Source: a bacterium
GTDB taxonomy: Bacteria; SZUA-79; Acidulodesulfobacterales; Acidulodesulfobacteraceae
Direction of reading: 5' to 3'
Length of the DNA: 55,393 nt
NCBI GenBank assembly: GCA_021812245.1
Contig: JAKAOK010000010.1
Location: 1 to 55,393 of the forward strand
Shown: positions 40,294 to 47,967 of the stretch, in pieces
Layout of the letters: each line of letters begins with the position of its first letter
Position numbering within the stretch: the first letter of the stretch is position 1
Notes under the pieces: model-generated
Databases searched by the model: none
What the model saw: the letters and a program-made list of their open reading frames with translations, nothing else
Told to the model about the DNA's origin: nothing
Translations under genes and position numbers: made by a program

Positions 40294-42654
40294 TTAAAAC
40301 TTTATTGTTGCATTGAGCATAACAAATCTCGGCATGCCCGGAGTTACATTTTCATATGTATATTCCGGCGTAAAGCTCTTATTGTAATTTATTAGGGCAT
40401 ACGGATAATAGTTTCTGTTTAAAATATTATCGACGCTAAGTGAAACTTCTACGCCCTTTAACTGAGCATTCTTTAAAAACTTTATATTATTAAAATTAAA
40501 GTAACGACTTAAATAACCGTTAAATATCCAATACCCCCCGATATGCGCTAAATTTGAGGGGTTTCCGTACATATCGTTTATATACTGTTCTCCTGAATAT
40601 GTTCCCCACAGCCTTAAGTATGTCTTAAAAATATTTACATAACCGCCCAAATTGGCAAGATGTCTCGGAACATAAGAAAGATGTTCACCCGAAAGAATTG
40701 TCCCATAAGAACCTTTGTAACTGCTTGTATATATTGCCGAATTGTAAGACCAATTGCCAAAAACACCGGAGTGACGATTTATTTTGTAATTAAGTCCAAA
40801 CTCGACGCCCTCGTACATTGAATTTCCTACATTGTACGTTTCCGTTATACCGTATGGCGGATTAAAAGCATAATTCGTATAGGTAGCAAACGTATTTTGA
40901 AAATCTTCCCTATAAACATTCGCGGAAAGTTTTAATTTATTATATTTAAATCTGCTGCCAATCTCGTAATCGGTGACATATTCGGGGTTTAACTGTGTAA
41001 GCGTAGCCAAAGCGCCGGAAGCATTAACGCCAGCTAATAAAGGATAATATGCGCCTATATTGGCTACTTTCTGTATCTTACCCCATGCACCGTAAATTAC
41101 CCAATTTTTAAGCAAATTATAGCTTAAGCCGAGTGACGGTTCAAAAAAGTTATTATTATTAGCAACAGTTCCGCCATGAGTATATCCTTCCGGATTTTCG
41201 GAATCGTATGTATTAACGATATTGTATTTCAAGCCCGGCTCTATATAAAATTTTTTAGGAATAATGCTAATTTTGTCTTGAATAAACACTGTATTGTTTG
41301 CCCTTGTGTCGTATTCAATGAAAGCCGTTGTTGCTCCACTATTTATAGTTCCACCGGAATTGTTAATATAGTAACCTTGCACGTCTTCTGTTCCTATTAA
41401 AAATTGTCCACCCATCGTGACTTCATTTCTCGGCGCTTTGATTATAAAACTAGGCATATCTCCATATTCATTTTGATACGACATATATAAATCGTATGGA
41501 TTTGGAGCATAATTAGGAATATAATATGGCTGAACCGGTTGACCGTTACTTTGAGGAATAATTGTCGCAAGCGGCGAGCAAACACCGGTAACATCTTGAG
41601 GGCTACTGCATAGAGGAGTATAGTAACTCACAATATAGGAATGATTATAATGGTAAAACGCCTTATTCAAAAATCTTAAACGCCGGTTTATATAATCGTT
41701 CCATCCTAATATTGCATACCAGCTTTCATTATTAAGCCTGTCATTTTCGATGTCGGTCGGGTAATTAAAGGTATATCCATAATTTTGTAATAACGGAAGC
41801 GGAACATTACTGTTGTTATAACCGTTATTATCTTGATTATCGTTTCTGATGTATATAAATGAAACATTGGAACGGTTCATGTTATACGGTTTAATAATTG
41901 ACATATATATCGAGGTATTTTTATCATTGCTATTTTGGACCCACCCGTTTGAATTATTTTTAGTAACCCTTAAATACATTTTAACCCCATAAGGAAGTTT
42001 CCCTGAATTAATTGAAGCTCCATACTCAGTTGTCGCAAAATTCCCCCATCCGCCAAAAATTGAAACTCCAAAATAGTTTTTTGGCATTAAAGGATTGAAA
42101 TTTATAGTACCGCCTAAAGAGTTAAAAGAGTTAACGCTGGGATTATTTATTCCCCTATAAATATTTATGGACGAAACATCGCCTAATGTAAAGGGAATAT
42201 TATTATAAGTTAACGTATAACTCTGAGAAGAACCGGAAAAAAGATTATTTAGAGGAATACCGTCAAATTCTTCGGTTATTTGCCCTCCGTTAAATCCTCT
42301 CATTTCAATTTCGGAATGTACCCCGTTTGGACCAGCTGAATATGAATAAATGCTCGGTTTTTGGTTTAAAACATTTACTATGCCTATCATTGGATTTTGC
42401 GTTGCCGCTATCTCTTTTTTTGTGATATGAGATATGGTATAAGCCGATTTAAACAGTTTTTTCTTTTGCTCTTCCTTTTTTTTCTTCATCTTTGCCTTAA
42501 TCGACGCTTCTCCAAGATAAACCGGTTTTTTTGCATAACAAGATTTGCTTAAGCCGATCATAAAAATCAAGATAAAGGTAAATACTAAAACGATTAAGAA
42601 ATCGATTTTTGTTTTTCTTTTTAATAAAACAAAATAAGTTTCATGAAGTTTCAT
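40294..42654 (-). CDS. TonB-dependent outer-membrane receptor 1
   Basis: 786 residues. A signal peptide with a long N-region (hydrophobic core about 18-36, cleavage near SCYA) is followed by a lysine-rich stretch, the plug domain (PMIGIVNVLNQKPSIYSY, EIEMRGFNGGQITEEFDG, INIYRGINNPSVNSFNSLGG) and a 22-strand-type barrel ending VMLNATIKF. It would import a ligand using TonB energy. The ligand is unknown, but the gene is preceded by the longest Pho box array in the window (42735-42817), which suggests a phosphorus compound. Confidence 0.9.
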   Translation of the reverse strand: MKLHETYFVLLKRKTKIDFLIVLVFTFILIFMIGLSKSCYAKKPVYLGEASIKAKMKKKKEEQKKKLFKSAYTISHITKKEIAATQNPMIGIVNVLNQKPSIYSYSAGPNGVHSEIEMRGFNGGQITEEFDGIPLNNLFSGSSQSYTLTYNNIPFTLGDVSSINIYRGINNPSVNSFNSLGGTINFNPLMPKNYFGVSIFGGWGNFATTEYGASINSGKLPYGVKMYLRVTKNNSNGWVQNSNDKNTSIYMSIIKPYNMNRSNVSFIYIRNDNQDNNGYNNSNVPLPLLQNYGYTFNYPTDIENDRLNNESWYAILGWNDYINRRLRFLNKAFYHYNHSYIVSYYTPLCSSPQDVTGVCSPLATIIPQSNGQPVQPYYIPNYAPNPYDLYMSYQNEYGDMPSFIIKAPRNEVTMGGQFLIGTEDVQGYYINNSGGTINSGATTAFIEYDTRANNTVFIQDKISIIPKKFYIEPGLKYNIVNTYDSENPEGYTHGGTVANNNNFFEPSLGLSYNLLKNWVIYGAWGKIQKVANIGAYYPLLAGVNASGALATLTQLNPEYVTDYEIGSRFKYNKLKLSANVYREDFQNTFATYTNYAFNPPYGITETYNVGNSMYEGVEFGLNYKINRHSGVFGNWSYNSAIYTSSYKGSYGTILSGEHLSYVPRHLANLGGYVNIFKTYLRLWGTYSGEQYINDMYGNPSNLAHIGGYWIFNGYLSRYFNFNNIKFLKNAQLKGVEVSLSVDNILNRNYYPYALINYNKSFTPEYTYENVTPGMPRFVMLNATIKF

Positions 42655-42734
42655 ACTTTTCTTATCCTCCTAAAAAAATTAAGATTATTTTAATTAAATT
42701 TGCTTTTAGAAATCAGGTATAGTTTATCAGACGG

Positions 42735-42817
42735 ATCTTACGTTATTATTACAATTGCATTAAATTATTGTTAATATTTGCTACAATTTTGCTACAATTT
42801 TGTTGCAATAATGTTAC
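42735..42817 (-). promoter_or_regulatory. Extended Pho-box-like array, 8 units (TonB receptor 1)
   Basis: Read on the minus strand from 42817: GTAACAT, GCAACAA, GTAGCAA, GTAGCAA, TTAACAA, TTAATGC, GTAATAA, GTAAGAT. Spacers are 4 bases except one of 3. A ninth weaker unit (ATATTAC) precedes it. The end is about 80 bp from the receptor start. Such a long heptamer series suggests cooperative loading of several regulator dimers. Confidence 0.72.
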
Positions 42818-42836
42818 GGATGTAATATTAATTTAA

Positions 42837-42855
42837 CCCTAAATCGGGATTTGGG
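42837..42855. repeat. Solo copy of MITE-like terminal repeat
   Basis: CCCTAAATCGGGATTTGGG, the right-end orientation of the 25411-25607 terminal repeat. It lies next to the Pho array and upstream of the DUF4149-like gene, and both this and the copy at 35039 are followed by GTTATTATT. Confidence 0.65.
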
Positions 42856-42901
42856 TTATTATTTGATTTTTATACCTGAATTATATAAAATAGCTATTAT
42901 T

Positions 42902-43237
42902 ATGGAGATTATACTTTTTTATATTTACGATTTCGCCCTTGCCGTATATTTCGGTTCGAGCATATTTGTTGGTTTTATTGCCGCGCCCGTTATTTTTAAA
43001 ACATTAAAAACCCGAAACGAAGCCGGAAATTTGGTCGGGCTTTTGCTCGAAAAGTTTGCAGCGCTTACTTATGTGACGCAAATTATACTTATCGCAAGCG
43101 GAGCTGGATTGTCGTTTTATTTTAATTATCCGTTGGCGGTTATCGTTTTACCGGTATTTATAATCGTTATAAATTTCATATCTAATAAAGCGATAAGCTC
43201 TTTCGTTACTCTTAATTTAGAGGTCAAATTCGATTAA
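42902..43237 (+). CDS. DUF4149-like small membrane protein
   Basis: 111 residues from the ATG at 42902; an in-frame ATG at 42851 would add 17 residues but overlaps a repeat. About four membrane segments. GSSIFVGFIAAPVIFKTL and AGNLVGLLLEKF match the DUF4149 (TMEM205-like) pattern. The function is unknown. It is the only plus-strand gene in this half of the window; its 3' end overlaps the convergent lipoprotein gene by 4 bases. Confidence 0.65.
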   Translation: MEIILFYIYDFALAVYFGSSIFVGFIAAPVIFKTLKTRNEAGNLVGLLLEKFAALTYVTQIILIASGAGLSFYFNYPLAVIVLPVFIIVINFISNKAISSFVTLNLEVKFD

Positions 43238-43665
43238 TACCGCCAATATGGACCCGGGCCTATCCACGGACCAAACGGCGGACCAAAATACCACTGTCGG
43301 TTATACCACCACCATCTGCGCCTTGCGCCCCTAATTGCCGCCTGCTCTTCTTTTGCTCTTATCCCTGTTTTAAGCATATAGTTCAATACCTTTGGGCAAA
43401 CCCCCTGCTTATGCAGTTTTATTATTTCGCCTGCATTAAGGTAAAATACCTCCCCGCTTGCCCTTAACCTGTCAATTATTTCTTTTTGGGGGATATGATT
43501 TTTACACATCGATACAATCTGAGGGATAGAAAGCGGGGGCGGGGTAGGCTTTGTTACGGCGGCACAACCGGAAACGGCCATACCTGCCATAAAAATTACA
43601 CTAACTATTAACGGCAGTTTTTTAAAGTTCTGCCCCGCCGTTTTTCCTGTCGGTTTCTTTTTCAT
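43234..43665 (-). CDS. Putative lipoprotein with aromatic, glycine/proline-rich tail
   Basis: 143 residues from the ATG at 43665 (a longer frame to 43731 would only add lysine-rich sequence complementary to an acidic gene region). A signal of 20 or so residues ends in the lipobox VSGC, so it is probably lipid-anchored. A short helical domain, QKEIIDRLRASGEVFYLNAG and KQGVCPKVLNYML, resembles repeats found in other envelope lipoproteins. It ends RRRWWWYNRQWYFGPPFGP, unusually rich in Trp and Tyr. It overlaps the preceding acidic gene by 44 bp and belongs to the phosphoesterase transcript. Confidence 0.65.
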   Translation of the reverse strand: MKKKPTGKTAGQNFKKLPLIVSVIFMAGMAVSGCAAVTKPTPPPLSIPQIVSMCKNHIPQKEIIDRLRASGEVFYLNAGEIIKLHKQGVCPKVLNYMLKTGIRAKEEQAAIRGARRRWWWYNRQWYFGPPFGPWIGPGPYWRY

Positions 43666-43837
43666 CCCCTGTTCCCTCCTCTTCAAACCATTCTTTATCT
43701 TCAATTTCTTCTTCTTCGGCTTCTTCTCCAATTTCTTCTCTTTCGGATTCTTCTTCTTGCTCCTCTTCCAAATCTTTTAAATCGGACAATAAGTTTGATG
43801 CGGTATTGTAACCGCTTTCCTCCACATATAAATCCAT
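43622..43837 (-). CDS. Small, extremely acidic protein
   Basis: 71 residues from the ATG at 43837, chosen because GGAGGATATT lies at ideal distance; an ATG at 43852 overlaps that ribosome binding site. More than a third of the residues are Glu or Asp, mostly in one block (EEEQEEESEREEIGEEAEEEE). No signal peptide and no recognised family. It may bind metal or basic protein, but composition alone cannot say. It sits 71 bp after the phosphoesterase gene and overlaps the lipoprotein gene. Confidence 0.5.
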   Translation of the reverse strand: MDLYVEESGYNTASNLLSDLKDLEEEQEEESEREEIGEEAEEEEIEDKEWFEEEGTGDEKETDRKNGGAEL

Positions 43838-43908
43838 AATAATATCCTCCATTTTATTTTTATTCTTAATTTTTTACATCTTTTCATATCTTTATAAAAA
43901 CATTTAAC

Positions 43909-45099
43909 CTACGAAAGAAAGGCATCCTCGAACCCGTTTGCGTACCTATCCCTGTCCGTCAGCGGATCAAGCCCCCATAGGTTTTCTACATATTTAAGTA
44001 CCGAGGCATGCTCATGTCTGACATTCGAGATATATCCCTTTTTAACGAACGGAGAAATAATTATGCATCCTACCCTCATTCCAAGCCCGTAGTAATCGAC
44101 AACAGGGGGTACGACATGGTCATAGAAACCGCCGCATTCATCCCAGTTTAAAAATATTGCCGATTTCGAAAACAGACGGCTTTTTCTTAAAGCTTCAATC
44201 CGTTTTACGGTATAAAGCATGCCTGTTTTAACATCTGCCGGCGGGTGCTCGGAATTTTTAAAATCAGGAACAAGCCAGCTGAACTTGGGGAGCGTCCCAT
44301 TTTTTATATCCTCGAAATACTCATTGGCCGGCCTGATCTTATTCCATAACCTTTTATCCTTCATAAAACTTTCGAACCATATAACCGGCACCCAGTGATG
44401 AATATATTTTTTTGGATTCGGCCAGCCCTCCACATATATTTTCCACGATATTTTTGCTTTTTCAAGCCTGTTGAATATTGTGGGAAACTCGTAAGGTTTT
44501 TTTGGAGGGGCGTCGGTTATATGTCCGTTTGACTGTCCTGCAATCTGATAAAGCCTGTTTGGCTGGGTCGGAGCCATAATCGAATGAAAATAGTTCTGAC
44601 ACAGCGTGAAGTTAGAAGCGTATGAATAATAAGGGTATAAAGCCTTTTTGGTATCGTAATAGCCCATTACGACCTTATAATCGTCAATCGGCTGATTTAT
44701 CCCGTTTAAGAAATACCCGTCCATCCTGCCATTATTGTATATCGTATGCAGCCCTTCCCAAGAATGGTTGGGGTCAACCCGGTCGGGGGTTATATAATTG
44801 TATCCTAAATCGTAGGGCTTAATGCTTCCGCCCATGCCGTCGGTTATTCCAAGCTCTAAGACCATTTCGGGCTGCCCGTTTATCGTTTTATCCATCATGC
44901 CGAAATAGTGGTCGAAACTTCTATTTTCCTGCATTATCAAAACTATATGTTCGGGCTTTTTAAACTTATTTTTAAAAGAACCGGTGGTGGAACTCGCACT
45001 CGTGCCTAAAGCATTTGCATCTTTAAGTCCAAAACTGCCTAAAGCTAATCCGCCTAAAAAACCTAATCCGGTTAATTTTATAAAGTCTCTTCTGTTCAT
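43909..45099 (-). CDS. Tat-exported PF04185 phosphoesterase (phospholipase C/acid phosphatase type) 1
   Basis: 396 residues. The N-terminal twin-arginine signal MNRRDFIKLTGLGFLGGLAL indicates Tat export. The core motif HIVLIMQENRSFDHYFGMM (residues 51-69) with the catalytic Thr/Asn/Glu region of this family, NHSWEGLH near residue 120, NSEHPPADV and NWDECGGFYDHVVPP near residue 320 are all present. It would hydrolyse phospholipids or phosphate monoesters in the periplasm. It is about 70% similar in layout to the protein at 52583-53770. A frameshifted four-cysteine gene and a Pho box array precede it. Confidence 0.92.
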   Translation of the reverse strand: MNRRDFIKLTGLGFLGGLALGSFGLKDANALGTSASSTTGSFKNKFKKPEHIVLIMQENRSFDHYFGMMDKTINGQPEMVLELGITDGMGGSIKPYDLGYNYITPDRVDPNHSWEGLHTIYNNGRMDGYFLNGINQPIDDYKVVMGYYDTKKALYPYYSYASNFTLCQNYFHSIMAPTQPNRLYQIAGQSNGHITDAPPKKPYEFPTIFNRLEKAKISWKIYVEGWPNPKKYIHHWVPVIWFESFMKDKRLWNKIRPANEYFEDIKNGTLPKFSWLVPDFKNSEHPPADVKTGMLYTVKRIEALRKSRLFSKSAIFLNWDECGGFYDHVVPPVVDYYGLGMRVGCIIISPFVKKGYISNVRHEHASVLKYVENLWGLDPLTDRDRYANGFEDAFLS

Positions 45100-45155
45100 A
45101 ATCCCTCCGCTATAAACAAGTTTATCTTAAATTATCGATACCTTTAATTTCTTTT

Positions 45156-45344
45156 TTAATCGTCATAATATTTGAAGTCGAAAGTAACTCTAATCGTCTG
45201 CCCGCATACGAGACAACTTTTAGCAAACATATCGTAAGCCTTTTCGATATCCTTTCCCGCAAGCGGGATATCGAAACTGCTTCTTCCGCAGCCGCATTCG
45301 ATATCTATTCCACATTTCTTAGACTTAGACATAGGAAGCGGCAA
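45156..45344 (-). CDS. Small four-cysteine protein, paralogue B (C-terminal part)
   Basis: 62 residues with CGC near the middle and DIEKAYDMFAKSCLVCG then TIRVTFDFK, clearly homologous to the C-terminal half of the protein at 28579-28848. The nominal start is TTG (45344) with GAGGA 8 bases upstream. The N-terminal half that paralogue A has appears here in the overlapping frame 45305-45451, so this may be the rear part of a frameshifted gene. Four Cys suggest a zinc site. It precedes the Tat phosphoesterase gene by 56 bp. Confidence 0.65.
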   Translation of the reverse strand: MPLPMSKSKKCGIDIECGCGRSSFDIPLAGKDIEKAYDMFAKSCLVCGQTIRVTFDFKYYDD

Positions 45345-45451
45345 TCCGAAAGTCCTCTTATTAATATTAATATATTTCTAACGGATATAGGGCTTTGTAT
45401 AAACTCCCTGTCGGCTTCATCAATATTAAGATTAGAAGCTGAGTTTTTCAT
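45305..45451 (-). CDS. Short frame, probable N-terminal half of paralogue B
   Basis: 48 codons starting MKNSASNLNIDEADREF with a strong AAAGGGGGA ribosome binding site. SPISVRNILILIRG resembles the NAVLMRSKFLNIIKRQ helix of the full-length paralogue at 28579-28848. A -1 shift near 45345 would join it to the four-cysteine part. Either a sequencing or real frameshift, or a programmed one, would explain this; I cannot tell. Confidence 0.5.
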   Translation of the reverse strand: MKNSASNLNIDEADREFIQSPISVRNILILIRGLSDCRFLCLSLRNVE

Positions 45452-45575
45452 ACAAATCCCCCTTTTTCATATTTATTTTGATAAACTTCCAGGATTAATT
45501 CTGTATTAACCCCGGAAGCTCAATGGGAGGTGAATAAATTTTACTTACAGTATTACTAAAATCTTAACATATTAA

Positions 45576-45615
45576 ATATTACAATTGCGTTAAGATTGCG
45601 TTAAATTTATATTAC
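45576..45615 (-). promoter_or_regulatory. Predicted Pho box array, 4 units (small protein B - phosphoesterase 1)
   Basis: On the minus strand: GTAATAT, TTAACGC, TTAACGC and GTAATAT with exact 4-base spacers (40 bp). The two middle units are identical. It lies 125 bp upstream of the ATG at 45451. The rest of the 45452-45772 gap shows nothing else I can support. Confidence 0.75.
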
Positions 45616-45772
45616 GATTTGAAAGATATATTTTTAATCGCAGTTAATATATCAACTATTCATATTATGCCGTATCTCTTTTATTTTATTTTCTATCATT
45701 TTTTCTTTAAGTTAGTTTTTAACGCACACAAACTATGCGATTAAATCTTTATATAATTCCGTATGAATACGG

Positions 45773-46210
45773 CTAATCGGAATAGTCGCTTTCGTCGTTA
45801 TGCGTCCGCGCCGAAGGATTGACCGCGATAGAAACCCTTAAGAACCCGTCCTTTTTTATAATATCTATAGTTTTTACGATACGCTTCAAATAAATTTTTT
45901 TATCTCCGTTTATAATAATCAAATCCTTTTTATTTGTAATTCTTTGCTTTAATAAAGCCGGAAGATTATCGAGCGTGGTTTTTTCTTTATTAAGATAGAC
46001 TGCCCCGCCTTTCTTAAGGGTTATCGTAAAATTATGCAGTTTAACGGCGGAACCCTGCGACGACTTCGGCAGATTAACGTTTAAACCTTTCTGATGCACC
46101 ATTGCAAGGGTCACGAATATGAAAAATATCAAGAGAAAAAACATCGTATCTATCATAGGAATTAATTCTATTCTTGCTTTTTTGGCTTCCTGTTCTTTAA
46201 AAAGTTTCAT
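45773..46210 (-). CDS. exbD: Biopolymer transport protein ExbD
   Basis: 145 residues. A single N-terminal membrane segment (about 20-40) is preceded by RIELIPMIDTMFFLLIFF, with the essential membrane Asp in the PMIDT motif; the C-terminal periplasmic domain contains KKDLIIINGDKKIYLKR. Together with ExbB it uses the proton gradient to energise TonB. It is the last gene of tonB - exbB - exbD on the minus strand, 71 bp after exbB. The set is preceded by a Pho box. Confidence 0.92.
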   Translation of the reverse strand: MKLFKEQEAKKARIELIPMIDTMFFLLIFFIFVTLAMVHQKGLNVNLPKSSQGSAVKLHNFTITLKKGGAVYLNKEKTTLDNLPALLKQRITNKKDLIIINGDKKIYLKRIVKTIDIIKKDGFLRVSIAVNPSARTHNDESDYSD

Positions 46211-46281
46211 ATTTTTCGGGTTTTTATCCCTCCCCCTGAATATTTAAAGTTAAAATAATCTAATAAGCGCTAATTAGAATA

Positions 46282-46992
46282 TTAAGCAATCTCCTTTGCC
46301 GCAATCTGTATATTTTTATTCTCGAACTGAATCTTTTTTTCGTTTGTTTTGAAGCTGTTGTTATCTTTCAAATCGTTTCTTTTTATAAAATTTTCAAATT
46401 GCAATACCACAAATTCCATTTGCTTTTTAATTGAGATAATTTTATTTTGAAAATAATTAAAAAACCCCAAACAAAGTATCGCAATAATAAGACCGGCCGC
46501 CGTATTTAAAAGAGCCAGGGCAACGCCGCCGGTAATAGCGGTAGGATGCGATACGCCGGTTTTACTTATTACATTAAATGAAACCATAATTCCGATTATC
46601 GTCCCCAGCAGTCCTAAAAGCGGCGCCATCGTGATTAAAGTATCAAGAATCCAGATATATCTTTCCATTTCCTTTGTATGCCTCATCGCCTCTTCCGTCA
46701 AAACTTCGTCCCTTTCCTCTTTTGTCAAACAAAGATTGTTGAAACCTACTAAAAGAAGTGAAGAATAAATACCGGGATGTTCGTTGCAATATTCCTTGGC
46801 CTTTTTAAGCCCGTTATCGGTTTTTAAAATGTTTTTAATCTCTTCCGTGAAAGATGAACCCGTTTTAAGTACGCTATGTAAAAAATAAAACCTTTCGACT
46901 ATGACGGTAACAGCGACAAGAAGCAATGCCAGCATAACATACATAAGCGGCCCCCCGTCGAATAACACCCCTAAACTGTGTATTATAGGCAT
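46282..46992 (-). CDS. exbB: Biopolymer transport protein ExbB (MotA/TolQ/ExbB proton channel)
   Basis: 236 residues with three membrane segments (about 15-35, 118-140 and 155-180). The conserved LDTLITMAPLLGLLGTIIGI near residues 116-135 and TAITGGVALALLNTAAGLI near residue 152 form the proton-channel helices. A charged C-terminal tail is cytoplasmic. It lies 86 bp downstream of tonB and upstream of exbD, forming a dedicated TonB complex among several receptors. Confidence 0.93.
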   Translation of the reverse strand: MPIIHSLGVLFDGGPLMYVMLALLLVAVTVIVERFYFLHSVLKTGSSFTEEIKNILKTDNGLKKAKEYCNEHPGIYSSLLLVGFNNLCLTKEERDEVLTEEAMRHTKEMERYIWILDTLITMAPLLGLLGTIIGIMVSFNVISKTGVSHPTAITGGVALALLNTAAGLIIAILCLGFFNYFQNKIISIKKQMEFVVLQFENFIKRNDLKDNNSFKTNEKKIQFENKNIQIAAKEIA

Positions 46993-47078
46993 TTTTATAT
47001 CCCCCTTTATTAAAAAACATTAAATTGATTAAAATTATCGCTTAATTTTTAGAACAATTTATATATAATACCTTTGAA

Positions 47079-47798
47079 CTATCTCCGATTTAATTTAAAA
47101 TGTATTTTTATTAAAAACGTCATCGAACCTCTGTTTATGCCCCTCGGAAACGGCATAAACGGAGCAGATATTCTTATAGTCTTAATAGCGGATGAGTTTA
47201 AAACATTATATATGGAAGATTTATCGATTTTTTCAAAAACTAAATCTCCGTCTTTCAGTATCTTAAATAATACTTTTACGTTTCCTTCCATTCCCTGTCT
47301 TCTTGCATATCTAGGATAAATCAAATTACTTTCTATCTTTGCCTTTATTTCGCCGAAATATTTATCCAGCAAACTTACGCTTGCACTCTTTGAAGCCTGA
47401 TAAACCGCCGGATGCTGAATAACCGGAGAAACGGCGGCTAAGGGAACGGAAACGGGAATTCGATTAAACTTGACCGGATTAATTGCTTTTAAAACTTTTT
47501 TAACTCTTTTTATTACCGGCTTTTTATATAATATTTTTTTTAACTTCTTAACCGGAACTACTTTCTTCTTATGATTAACGATTGTCTTCTTTTTTCTCGG
47601 TACGTTAATTATGGAAATAAGCATCGGCTTTACGTGCTTAACCGGCTTCAAATAATTTTTAAGTATGATTGAAACTTCCGCGATTAGGAGCAAAAAAATA
47701 ATTTCAAGAATTAATGCGATTATAAACGAATATTTTAATCTTGTGTTTTTATCCGGAAATTCTCTTATAATATTTTCCATAGATTCCCAATTTAACAT
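47079..47798 (-). CDS. tonB: TonB energy transducer
   Basis: 239 residues. One membrane segment (about 22-46) anchors it in the inner membrane; a periplasmic linker rich in Lys and Val (KKVVPVKKLKKILYKKP) replaces the usual Pro-Glu/Pro-Lys linker; the C-terminal domain has IYPRYARRQGMEGNVKVLF-like residues (YPRYARRQGMEGNV) near 160 and MTFLIKIHFKL at the end. It spans the periplasm to contact outer-membrane receptors. The first gene of tonB-exbB-exbD, preceded by a three-unit Pho box (47840-47868). Confidence 0.9.
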   Translation of the reverse strand: MLNWESMENIIREFPDKNTRLKYSFIIALILEIIFLLLIAEVSIILKNYLKPVKHVKPMLISIINVPRKKKTIVNHKKKVVPVKKLKKILYKKPVIKRVKKVLKAINPVKFNRIPVSVPLAAVSPVIQHPAVYQASKSASVSLLDKYFGEIKAKIESNLIYPRYARRQGMEGNVKVLFKILKDGDLVFEKIDKSSIYNVLNSSAIKTIRISAPFMPFPRGINRGSMTFLIKIHFKLNRR

Positions 47799-47839
47799 TA
47801 AAATATATTCATCGAACCATTTTATTAAACTAAATATTG

Positions 47840-47868
47840 ATATTGCAAAATTATTACGTCTTCGTTAA
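47840..47868 (-). promoter_or_regulatory. Predicted Pho box, 3 units (tonB-exbB-exbD)
   Basis: On the minus strand: TTAACGA, GTAATAA and GCAATAT with 4-base spacers (29 bp). It ends about 42 bp before the tonB ATG. The units are less perfect than elsewhere but in the same 11-bp register. Confidence 0.6.
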
Positions 47869-47889
47869 ATTTTATAAAAGTAATATAAA

Positions 47890-47945
47890 AGATATCTACC
47901 GTTATGCCGTAAGCATAATAAAATTAATTATAACGGCAGATATCT
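47890..47945 (-). terminator. Hairpin after TonB receptor 2
   Basis: AGATATCTACCGTTAT and ATAACGGCAGATATCT form a 15-of-16-bp stem across a 24-nt loop, 22 bp after the receptor stop codon. A T-run is lacking, so it may be a Rho-type stabiliser or a repeat-derived hairpin rather than a classic terminator. Confidence 0.5.
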
Positions 47946-47967
47946 ATAGGCATATCATAAGAATATA

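Noticed and set aside
43665-43731. Lysine-rich N-terminal extension of the lipoprotein
   Set aside because: It would place 40 residues before the signal peptide and is read from the same DNA as the acidic protein; the ATG at 43665 gives a normal lipoprotein signal.
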